Shown: positions 23,995-30,490 of the stretch, piece by piece
Layout: every line of letters begins with the position of its first letter
Numbering within the stretch: the first letter of the stretch is position 1
Made by a program: the position numbers and the translations under genes
Assembly: GCA_964552325.1 (NCBI GenBank)
Contig: CAZKHA010000028.1
Span: 1-30,490 of the forward strand
Source: CAZKCK01 sp964552325
GTDB lineage: Bacteria; Bacteroidota; Bacteroidia; Bacteroidales; TTA-H9
Direction: 5' to 3'
DNA length: 30,490 nt
The notes under the pieces: model-generated
Databases searched by the model: none
What the model was told of the DNA's origin: nothing
What the model saw: only the letters and a program-made list of their open reading frames with translations

Positions 23995-24624
23995 ATGAAT
24001 AAAGGATTTGCTATAATTGCCCCTATATTAATTGTTTTGGCTATCGGCCTTGTGCTCATTCCAAAACAAAAAGACAACAAAGAGTTGACCCCGTTTGAAT
24101 TGCTCTCCGAAGTTCATGACAACACAAGGTTTGTTTCCACCGATAAAATTGCTGAATTAATTATTGGTGCTGATCCTTCCTTGTTACTAGTTGACGTGCG
24201 GACAGCCAAAGACTATACCTATTTTTCGTTGGATGGAGCCATCAACATCCCATTCGATTCATTGATTACTGAAGGTTCCATAGCCACAGTTTCAGATCCA
24301 AATAAGCGAGTGGTTTTGTTCTCAAATTCTGATATAGTGGCTGAACAAGCTTATATGATATATAAGCGATTGGGGGTCAAGAATTTACTTATTATGCAAG
24401 GTGGCTTAAACCGATGGTTTCAAACCATCATCAAACCCAGCGCACCGCATCAGAATGAATCACAAGCTGAGTTCGACCTTTATACTTTTCGATTGGCGGC
24501 CAAACAGTTTTTTACAGGTGCATCTACACCTGTTACAGGATCAGCTAATAAACCAAATGCCAAGAAACCTATTAAGGTTAAAACACAACCCGTTGCCAAG
24601 CAATCTGCTGAAGGAGGCTGCTAA
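23995..24624 (+). CDS. Membrane-anchored rhodanese-like protein without active-site Cys, C-terminal EGGC tail
   Basis: The 209-residue protein has an N-terminal helix (about 5-22) that should anchor it in the inner membrane with the rest in the periplasm. A rhodanese fold follows (about 45-145; LLLVDVRTAKDY, LDGAINIP, LIMQGGLNRW). The active-site loop reads VVLFSNSDIVAE, with Ser 110 where the Cys belongs. The last 50 residues are a Lys/Pro/Thr-rich flexible linker ending SAEGGC. That terminal Cys 209 is the only Cys in the protein. A sulfur-carrier arm is a natural hypothesis, but it is inference. It sits between the YeeE/YedE pair and a sister gene with the same tail. Confidence 0.85.
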   Translation: MNKGFAIIAPILIVLAIGLVLIPKQKDNKELTPFELLSEVHDNTRFVSTDKIAELIIGADPSLLLVDVRTAKDYTYFSLDGAINIPFDSLITEGSIATVSDPNKRVVLFSNSDIVAEQAYMIYKRLGVKNLLIMQGGLNRWFQTIIKPSAPHQNESQAEFDLYTFRLAAKQFFTGASTPVTGSANKPNAKKPIKVKTQPVAKQSAEGGC

Positions 24625-24651
24625 TTATAAATCTTAAACTTTTAACAGATT

Positions 24652-25278
24652 ATGAATAAGAAATATTTGATAGTAGTCCTTGTCCTGATAGCTTTGTTAA
24701 TTGCAGCTATTAGTATATGCCGCACTTCAGAACCTATTTACAAACAAACAGTGCAAGAGGCATTAGCCGATCTAGCAAAAGGGGAGGGGGTAATATTACC
24801 TCAAGATGCAGTTAACCTAAGCCAAGGCAAAGGTGATGCCAATTACGTTTTTATTGACATCCGTACACCTTATGATTATGTAAAAGGGCACATCGAAGGA
24901 GCCGTAAATCTTCCATCAAACAGCATACTTACCACCGAAGCTCAAGAGGTTTTTGAGAAACTTAACGATGCAAAAACAACCACAATCCTGTATGGTAATA
25001 GCCAAAACCAAGCTAACACACCTTGGTTGCTGCTCAAACAGCTCGGTTTCGACAATGTGAGGATTTTAGCAGGTGGTTATTCAAGTTTCTATGCTTTCAT
25101 GGGAAAGGATTCATTGGCTATGGCCAATTTTAAAGCTGCAGAAATGCCTTTGCTCGATTTTAAGGCAGCCACCCTAGTTGACTCTACCCAACTGGTTAAA
25201 AGCCAAGCTAAGCCTAAAAAAGAAGTTAAAGTTGCCCCAGTTGTTAAAAAGCAAGAAGCTGCCGAAGGGGGCTGTTAA
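24652..25278 (+). CDS. Second membrane-anchored rhodanese-like protein, Cys-less site, C-terminal EGGC tail
   Basis: The 208-residue protein has an N-terminal membrane helix (about 4-22) and a rhodanese fold (about 45-150; YVFIDIRTPYDY, GHIEGAVNLP, VRILAGGYSSFY). The active-site loop reads TILYGNSQNQAN, with Gly in place of Cys. A Lys/Val/Pro-rich linker leads to a tail AAEGGC ending in Cys 208. The only other Cys is C23 at the end of the membrane helix; the preceding residues (AISIC) are not a good lipobox. The core sequence has diverged widely from its neighbour while the tail stays the same with different codons. It is the last gene of the psr operon, followed by a strong terminator. Confidence 0.85.
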   Translation: MNKKYLIVVLVLIALLIAAISICRTSEPIYKQTVQEALADLAKGEGVILPQDAVNLSQGKGDANYVFIDIRTPYDYVKGHIEGAVNLPSNSILTTEAQEVFEKLNDAKTTTILYGNSQNQANTPWLLLKQLGFDNVRILAGGYSSFYAFMGKDSLAMANFKAAEMPLLDFKAATLVDSTQLVKSQAKPKKEVKVAPVVKKQEAAEGGC

Positions 25279-25334
25279 CTCATGGGCAAGGTTTGCAATA
25301 GTTTGAACTGGTGAAACTTAAATCGAACGATTTT

Positions 25335-25368
25335 TTAAGCCCGATGGAATTCCTCGGGCTTAATTTTT
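25335..25368 (+). terminator. Intrinsic terminator of the psr operon
   Basis: A perfect 10-bp stem TTAAGCCCGA (25335-25344) / TCGGGCTTAA (25354-25363) with a 9-nt loop is followed by five T. It lies 57 nt after the last rhodanese gene. Confidence 0.85.
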
Positions 25369-25458
25369 GGAACAACATTTGCATATGTCGGAAAGTTGTA
25401 TTTTAGTGGCCAGTTTTAACTACACTAGCTTTTTATTTACTCACCAATCTCACTATTC

Positions 25459-26418
25459 ATGAAACGATTACTACTTTTATTGACCGTTTTCTGTGTTTTC
25501 ACAGCTTCGCAAGCCCAATTCTCAAATTTAATTTTTTTTACTGAACAGGGCGAACCTTTTCAGGTGATCTTGAATGGCCTTTTGCAAAACACGAATCCTG
25601 AAACCAATGTAAAGATTACGGATTTGCCCGCACCAAGCTATAAGCTTAAAATTGTTTTTGAAGATCAGAAACTTGGCGAAATCGATAAAACCCTGTATTT
25701 CAACCAAGGTACCGAAACAAGTTTCAATATTAAAAAGAACAACAAAGGAGAATATGTGGTGCGATTTTTAAACGAAGTACCTATTGCACAAGCTATGCAA
25801 CCAATTCCCGCACAACGTGTTATTGTTTATGGTGCGGCTCCTGGAGGAGTTCAAACCACCACAACCACCACCACAACTACAAGCGGAAATAGCAACGGCA
25901 ACATGGGCATTCATATTAACGACCCTGATGTTGGGGCAAATGTAAATGTTAGCTTTAACCTAGGCGGAATGGGAGTTGAAACAAGCTCGTCAACCACCAC
26001 TACCACAACCTCCACTACTAGTTCGGGATACACACAAACAGAGACTTATGGAACATATAATGAACCCACTCGTACAGAACAACGGTATGTAATGCAAGGT
26101 TACAATGGCCCTTATGGCTGTCCTTGGCCCATGGCACCACCCGATTTTGAGCAAGCCAAACGAAGCATCGCATCCAAAGATTTTGAGGATAGCAAACTCA
26201 CCATTGCCAAACAAATCATAGGGTCAAATTGCTTACTCAGTTCTCAGGTTCGCGAAATTATGCTGCTTTTTAGCTTTGAAGAAACACGCCTTGAGTTTGC
26301 TAAATATGCGTATGGATACACACTCGACTTAGGCAATTATTTTAAAGTAAACGATGCATTTACCTTTGAAACTACTATTGATGAGTTGAATGATTACATT
26401 CAACAATATCGTCGTTGA
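25459..26418 (+). CDS. Exported DUF4476 protein with Thr-rich linkers
   Basis: The 319-residue protein has a signal peptide (MKRLLLLLTVFCVFTASQA). An N-terminal beta domain (about 20-120) is followed by two low-complexity Thr/Ser runs (about 133-142 and 174-193) and a helical C-terminal DUF4476 domain (about 228-317; DFEQAKRSIASKDFEDSK, TIDELNDYIQ). DUF4476 proteins are common exported Bacteroidetes proteins of unknown function. No tie to the neighbouring systems is visible. Confidence 0.8.
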   Translation: MKRLLLLLTVFCVFTASQAQFSNLIFFTEQGEPFQVILNGLLQNTNPETNVKITDLPAPSYKLKIVFEDQKLGEIDKTLYFNQGTETSFNIKKNNKGEYVVRFLNEVPIAQAMQPIPAQRVIVYGAAPGGVQTTTTTTTTTSGNSNGNMGIHINDPDVGANVNVSFNLGGMGVETSSSTTTTTTSTTSSGYTQTETYGTYNEPTRTEQRYVMQGYNGPYGCPWPMAPPDFEQAKRSIASKDFEDSKLTIAKQIIGSNCLLSSQVREIMLLFSFEETRLEFAKYAYGYTLDLGNYFKVNDAFTFETTIDELNDYIQQYRR

Positions 26419-26569
26419 TAACTAATATGTTGTTTTTTTTACGATTGTAAATCAAAGCTTTATACACGTTTACTTCATATTTACGCATTAAGGATTGTTA
26501 AGAACTTTTCTTTCGAGAAAAATTATTAACATCCTTTTTTTATGCTGTTTTATCAGTTACTTTCGCTGC

Positions 26570-27613
26570 ATGAAAAAAGACTTGAGAGCCGATATACAAA
26601 ACCTTCTTGCCAATACCAGCATCGAAGAGGAAGAACTTCTTTTTCAGCTTCAACGGTATTTATATGATGCAGAAATTCGCGCATTGCCGCCTAAACCAAC
26701 AGCTACTTTAGCCGATTTGGTTGCCGAAAGTGTTCAACAATTCACTTCAGCTAATCCCAGTACCCAAGTCATACGAACAGGTTTCAAAGAAATTGATGCG
26801 TTGATGGGTGGCTTTTCGCCTGGAGAATTGGTTGTTGTGGGTGGACGTCCATCGATGGGGAAAACCCAGTTGATAATAAATATGTTGCTCAAGGTTTCGC
26901 TTGAGGTGCCGGTTTTATATTTCACTTTCGATCTCTCATCTTCCTTATTATCAAGCCGGTTTTTGTCATGTGCAGCCAATGTGCCGATTCAAAATATCAT
27001 ACAACAAAACCTTACACAAGACGAACGGGAGCATTTACTGGAGCAAGCTAGTAAACTGACTTTAAATCAGATTTTTATAAATGATAGTTGCAATAGTTCA
27101 ATACATGCTTTGAGGGCTTTTTGCCACAAACACATCACCAACGATGGTGTTAAAATAGTTTGCATTGATTATCTTCAAATGATGGGCATGAACAGGTATC
27201 GCCATAATAGGGAGCTGGAAGTGAGCTTTATAAGTCGTGAGTTGAAGAAAATTGCCAAAGATTTCCAGGTTTGTGTAATTGCGATGAGCCAACTGAGCCG
27301 TTCGGTTGAAATACGTGGAGGTTCCAGGCGACCAGTATTGGCAGATCTGCGAGAAAGCGGAGCCATAGAACAAGATGCCGATAAGGTGTTATTTGTATAT
27401 AGGCCTGAATATTATGAGATTGAAGTGGATGAATACGGAAACATAACTGCTGGCCTAACCGAAGTAATCTTGGCCAAAAACAGGAATGGAGCCCTCGGTT
27501 CTGTAAAATTGCAACGCAGTCCCAACGCCACCCACTTTATTGATTTTGTTGAATATCCTTCTGAATTTGTAATTATTGAAAGCCGATTAAAAGACTTAGA
27601 TACACCTTTTTAA
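26570..27613 (+). CDS. DnaB-like (SF4 RecA-fold) ATPase without DnaB N-terminal domain, candidate retron accessory
   Basis: From the ATG at 26570 the protein has 347 residues; a TTG at 26495 would add 25 hydrophobic residues and is less likely. A short acidic helical N-terminus (about 1-45) replaces the DnaB collar domain. The RecA-like core has Walker A GGRPSMGKT (91-99), Walker B IVCIDYLQM (196-204), the DnaB phrase DLRESGAIEQDADKVLFVYR (about 259-278), and the Arg-finger region LAKNRNG. DnaB has FSLEM at the catalytic Glu; here it is FTFDL, with Asp. It could unwind or translocate on DNA, or only bind and hydrolyse NTP. Its stop is 11 nt before the retron a1 repeat, so it is likely co-transcribed with the retron. 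A stand-alone chromosomal DnaB paralogue remains possible. Confidence 0.85.
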   Translation: MKKDLRADIQNLLANTSIEEEELLFQLQRYLYDAEIRALPPKPTATLADLVAESVQQFTSANPSTQVIRTGFKEIDALMGGFSPGELVVVGGRPSMGKTQLIINMLLKVSLEVPVLYFTFDLSSSLLSSRFLSCAANVPIQNIIQQNLTQDEREHLLEQASKLTLNQIFINDSCNSSIHALRAFCHKHITNDGVKIVCIDYLQMMGMNRYRHNRELEVSFISRELKKIAKDFQVCVIAMSQLSRSVEIRGGSRRPVLADLRESGAIEQDADKVLFVYRPEYYEIEVDEYGNITAGLTEVILAKNRNGALGSVKLQRSPNATHFIDFVEYPSEFVIIESRLKDLDTPF

Positions 27614-27624
27614 ACCAAAATACT

Positions 27625-27787
27625 GAACCATTGCTTCAAAATTATGAGGTCAAACATAAAGCGACCAAGAGGTTGTGTTCCTGCAACCCATGACGGAGTG
27701 GAAAGGCTGATATTCGCTATTATTGCGATGCTCACTGCGTTCCGCTTCGCATAATAGCGATTGATCAAAGATAATTTGCAATGGTTC
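27625..27787 (+). ncRNA. Retron msr-msd RNA
   Basis: The ends pair: a1 is GAACCATTGC (27625-27634) then AAATTAT (27639-27645), complementary to the continuous a2 at 27771-27787, with only a TTCA bulge. The pairing resumes as ggtca (27648-27652) with tgatc (27762-27766), one G-U. An AGC at 27660-27662 just inside a1 offers the usual branching G (27661). An msr hairpin is GGTTG/CAACC (27671-27688). The msd hairpin is 27714-27760: fourteen pairs with one bulged T and a long loop. The reverse transcriptase follows directly. Exact RNA and msDNA ends need experiment. Confidence 0.88.
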
Positions 27788-27801
27788 TTTTTTATATTCC
27801 T

Positions 27802-28905
27802 ATGAATACCTCCACGCATTTTATTTCCTTGGCTCGCACTTACAAACAGATTCTACATAATTTTTACTTTAAAAAAACGTACAGCCTTGGCAAACATTTA
27901 AATAAACTTCGGTTGCATGAACGGAATACACTCATGCTTTTGTCGCTTGGCTCACATTTGGACTTATCACGCTTAGTGCGCGTGAATTTCTCTCAGGTGG
28001 AACAATTAATCAATTATCCCGAATATAAAAAATATTTGATACCCAAGGCAAAGGGAGGCTATCGCGAAATATTTGCCCCATCAGCCAAGCTCAAATCTGT
28101 TCAAAAGTGTCTGAATTACTATTTGCAAGCCTATTATTTGATTATTAAACCTGCTCAGGTCCATGGTTTTGTAATTTGTCCAAGTTATTATGAAAGCGTC
28201 AGCAATATCATGTCAAACGCATGGCCTCACGTCAAAAAGAAGGAGGTGTTAACCATCGATCTAAAAGACTTTTTTCCATCGATAAGTGCATCCGCGATAA
28301 AAAATGTTTTTGAATCGGAAATTTTTCAATACAACCCTCAACTCGCCACAGCCCTTACCTTGCTGCTTACTTACCAAGGTAAACTCCCTACCGGGGCTCC
28401 AACTTCACCCGTAATTTCCAATTTTATTTGCCTATCGCTTGATCATGATCTTAATCATTTTTGCGAGGAACACGGATTAACCTATACACGTTACGCCGAC
28501 GACTTAACATTTTCATCAATGTACTCATTTACGGATGATCAGGTTCTTGATATCATAAATCTGATTCGCGGCCATGGGTTTAGGATTAACGAGCAAAAGC
28601 TGCGTTTAAAGCCTTGGTGCCGCAAACAAACAGTTACGGGTCTTACTGTAAACCAACGGATTAATGTGAATCGTTCGTTTTTGAAGAAGACACGGGCCAT
28701 GCTTTTCGATTTTACGACCAACGGACTAGCCGAAGCTAGTCGTAAGCATTTTAAATTAACACTGGCTCCAACAGAAAAACAACAAACTGCCTTTTTGAAA
28801 CGTCTCGAAGGTTATATCGGCTTTATTGGCCAGGTTAGAGGTCCTTTTGATGGCATGTATCTGAAATTTCAAGAAGACTTTATACTTGCAAAGTCTAGTA
28901 ATTGA
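27802..28905 (+). CDS. Retron reverse transcriptase
   Basis: From the ATG at 27802 the protein has 367 residues, a usual size for a retron RT with no fused domain. It shows both retron signatures: NAWPH (NAxxH, 139-143) and VTG (278-280). It also has the polymerase motifs DLKDFFPSIS (A, first Asp 153), LPTGAPTSP (195-203) and YADD (231-234). The upstream ATG at 27781 lies within the a2 repeat of the RNA, so I prefer 27802. It should copy the msd part of the adjacent RNA into msDNA, joined by a 2'-5' bond. A DnaB-like ATPase gene precedes the RNA; no other accessory gene lies downstream for 550 bp. Confidence 0.93.
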   Translation: MNTSTHFISLARTYKQILHNFYFKKTYSLGKHLNKLRLHERNTLMLLSLGSHLDLSRLVRVNFSQVEQLINYPEYKKYLIPKAKGGYREIFAPSAKLKSVQKCLNYYLQAYYLIIKPAQVHGFVICPSYYESVSNIMSNAWPHVKKKEVLTIDLKDFFPSISASAIKNVFESEIFQYNPQLATALTLLLTYQGKLPTGAPTSPVISNFICLSLDHDLNHFCEEHGLTYTRYADDLTFSSMYSFTDDQVLDIINLIRGHGFRINEQKLRLKPWCRKQTVTGLTVNQRINVNRSFLKKTRAMLFDFTTNGLAEASRKHFKLTLAPTEKQQTAFLKRLEGYIGFIGQVRGPFDGMYLKFQEDFILAKSSN

Positions 28906-29458
28906 GGCTTTTAGATTGTATTTTTCTTAAGCGAAACGGCTTTCTTTGCTTTACAGCTCCCATTCGTCTAGTTGATAGTTTGGTAGGAAATGCTACAATA
29001 GCTTTATAAATACTTCTGTAAGGCTTCACCTAGGAGTTTTTGTACGACGAGTCCGTGGTTGAATTCATAATGTTTTTGTTCCAATTGATTTGCCAAGTAC
29101 TAATCTGCCAAAGGTATTAGCATCCTGTGTGGAAAAAAATGCTATTTTTACTCCCTTCTCACATGTTCATGCTTCCTGCGTAATTCTCGGGCGTTTCAAC
29201 CATAAAGATGCAGAATAAGAGATTGTTATACGGTGAAGCTTAACATGATTATAGGATAAGCCTTGGCTGGTTAGCTTATTCATTATCGTTTTGTTATGCA
29301 CTTCTAGGCAATTATTCCGACAAATGAAGTGTCTAGTATTGCAAAAGACCAGAACGGTTAAGTATGCAAAGCAGTTACAAAAATTGTTTCGGGCGCTACT
29401 AACCTAAAGATTTGTTTGATAATAGGAAGTTATTCAAAGGTGTGAAAATTGTAGTGTT
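28906..29458. other. 553-bp intergenic region, no supported gene
   Basis: Only very short frames are present. An imperfect hairpin with an 8-bp stem (29254-29261 with 29274-29281, 12-nt loop) has no T run. No terminator is clear for the RT gene and no consensus promoter for the next gene. Confidence 0.6.
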
Positions 29459-30490
29459 ATGATTATTAAAGTTTTAAGATTGTTGATGCTCATAGGGCTC
29501 GTTTCTGGCAATTATTTTTCGATTCAAGCCTCTTCGCTTTTTAATGGCATACCTGGAATCCGGAACTTTTCCCGCTGGCAGTATTCTGGAGGAATTCAAA
29601 GTTGGTCGTTTACCGAAACTGAAAATGGCTTGTTGTATTTTGCAAATAACAGTGGCTTACTTGAATACAATGGTTCAACCTGGTCGTTGTACCAATCGGT
29701 AAATGCTGTTAACAGGGTTGTTTGTGCAGATGGCAATCGGGTTTATATCGGAGCTTTCAATGATTTTGGTTATTATGAAGAGAATGAAAGAGGTAGCTTA
29801 AACTACCATTCGCTAACTCCCTTATTGAACAATAAATTTGGTGATTTTGATGAGGTTTGGCGGATTCATAAAACTGATTTTGGTATTGTTTTTCAATCAT
29901 TTAAGGCGATTTTTGTTTATAAGGATGAGAAAATTGAAGTTATTAAACCTCAATCTAGCTTCCACCTTTCTTATTATGTAAATGGTAAACTATGGGTTTA
30001 TGATGAGGCAGAGGGACTTATGCAATATCATGCCGGCAGGCTGCAGACCGTTCCAGGTGGCGCTTTTTTCAAAGGAACGCAAATTTGGTCAATTTTGCCC
30101 ATTAATGATGACGAAGTGATTATTGGTACCAGTAAAAACGGTTTGTTCCGATATGCAGAAGGTAAAGTATCGGCTTGGGGATCCGAAATAAACGAACGCC
30201 TTAGAAAGTACCAGCTTTATTCCGCTAAGAAGCTAAAAGACAATTACTTTGCTTTCGGGACTATCCAAAATGGATTAATAGTTACTGATACCGCAGGTAA
30301 GCTCATTTTTGAAATGAACAAAGAACGTGGCTTGCAGAATAATACAGTTTTGGGAATAGGGCAGGATTATAAAGGAAATATTTGGCTTTGCCTCGACAAT
30401 GGTATCTCGATGATTGAGTTTGATACACCCATTTCGTTCTTTCAACAATATTTTGACATAGGCACCGGATATGCCTCAGCTAAATTTGGT
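29459..30490 (+). CDS. N-terminal part of a beta-propeller (Reg_prop-type) sensor/regulator, 3' truncated
   Basis: The frame starts at an ATG (29459) and stays open for 344 codons to the window edge. A signal peptide or anchor (MIIKVLRLLMLIGLVSGNYF) is followed by repeats of the two-component-regulator propeller type, each near WSFTETENGLLYFANNSG, IWSILPINDDEVIIGTSKNG or GIGQDYKGNIWLCLDNGI. The opening, GIPGIRNFSRWQYSGGIQSW, is typical of Bacteroidetes proteins that continue into a Y_Y_Y domain and then a kinase or helix-turn-helix region. Those later domains are outside the window. Ligand and targets cannot be read. Confidence 0.85.
   Translation, partial: MIIKVLRLLMLIGLVSGNYFSIQASSLFNGIPGIRNFSRWQYSGGIQSWSFTETENGLLYFANNSGLLEYNGSTWSLYQSVNAVNRVVCADGNRVYIGAFNDFGYYEENERGSLNYHSLTPLLNNKFGDFDEVWRIHKTDFGIVFQSFKAIFVYKDEKIEVIKPQSSFHLSYYVNGKLWVYDEAEGLMQYHAGRLQTVPGGAFFKGTQIWSILPINDDEVIIGTSKNGLFRYAEGKVSAWGSEINERLRKYQLYSAKKLKDNYFAFGTIQNGLIVTDTAGKLIFEMNKERGLQNNTVLGIGQDYKGNIWLCLDNGISMIEFDTPISFFQQYFDIGTGYASAKFG

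Noticed and set aside
26495..26569. TTG start giving the DnaB-like ATPase a hydrophobic N-terminus
   Set aside because: The 25 added residues look like translated AT-rich leader, and a cytoplasmic ATPase is not expected to carry a membrane segment. The ATG at 26570 is the better start.
27714..27760. Hairpin read as a terminator of the DnaB-like gene
   Set aside because: It has no T run, has a long loop, and lies inside the a1/a2-paired RNA in front of the RT; the msd stem explains it better.
29254..29281. Imperfect hairpin in the gap after the RT
   Set aside because: The stem includes a wobble pair and no T run follows, so neither terminator nor RNA gene can be supported.

Overview
The window looks like chromosomal DNA of a Bacteroidetes bacterium, probably an anaerobic or facultative member of the Bacteroidales/Marinilabiliales side of the phylum. 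Supporting signs are: secreted enzymes ending in type IX secretion (Por) C-terminal sorting domains; TAnnTTTG -7 promoter elements; TTG starts and little Shine-Dalgarno signal; and family types typical of the phylum (DUF3857/transglutaminase tail, DUF6913 next to dapA, DUF4476, a Reg_prop sensor). Base composition is AT-rich (roughly 40% GC by eye). No tRNA, rRNA, CRISPR array or insertion sequence was found.

Layout. 1-9.5 kb holds general genes: the end of a DUF3857-type protein, a minus-strand operon (DUF6913 - dapA - secreted M14 carboxypeptidase), a PhnP-like metallo-beta-lactamase hydrolase, a secreted zinc phospholipase C/S1-P1 nuclease-like enzyme, a MORN-repeat lipoprotein, and a transglutaminase-like/TPR protein. 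10-25.3 kb is a sulfur-redox region interrupted only by a secreted M28 peptidase. It contains a Crp/Fnr regulator; divergently a double-rhodanese lipoprotein, an O/P-type porin and a periplasmic sulfurtransferase; then, on the minus strand, a Rieske protein and a cytochrome b6/subunit IV-like protein fused to a 12-heme cytochrome c domain; and, divergent from these, a seven-gene operon psrA-psrB-psrC - two YeeE/YedE half-transporters - two membrane-anchored rhodanese-like proteins. 25.4-30.5 kb holds a DUF4476 protein, a DnaB-like ATPase, a complete retron (structured msr-msd RNA with paired a1/a2 ends plus reverse transcriptase), and the start of a beta-propeller sensor/regulator that leaves the window.

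Proposed joint working of the sulfur region (inference): sulfur compounds enter through the porin; periplasmic rhodaneses bind and relay sulfane sulfur, as Sud does for Wolinella polysulfide reductase; PsrABC exchanges electrons between menaquinone and polysulfide or thiosulfate; the YeeE/YedE pair moves a sulfur species across the inner membrane; and the Rieske/cytochrome b/12-heme complex is a separate quinol-linked electron exit. The most unusual item here is that both operon-end rhodaneses have lost the catalytic Cys yet both end in EGGC.

The second candidate new system is the retron. The DnaB-like ATPase stops only 11 nt before the a1 repeat, so ATPase, msr-msd and RT look like one transcription unit. 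I do not recall a DnaB-type ATPase among described retron accessory proteins. The ATPase lacks the DnaB N-terminal collar domain and has Asp where DnaB has its catalytic Glu.
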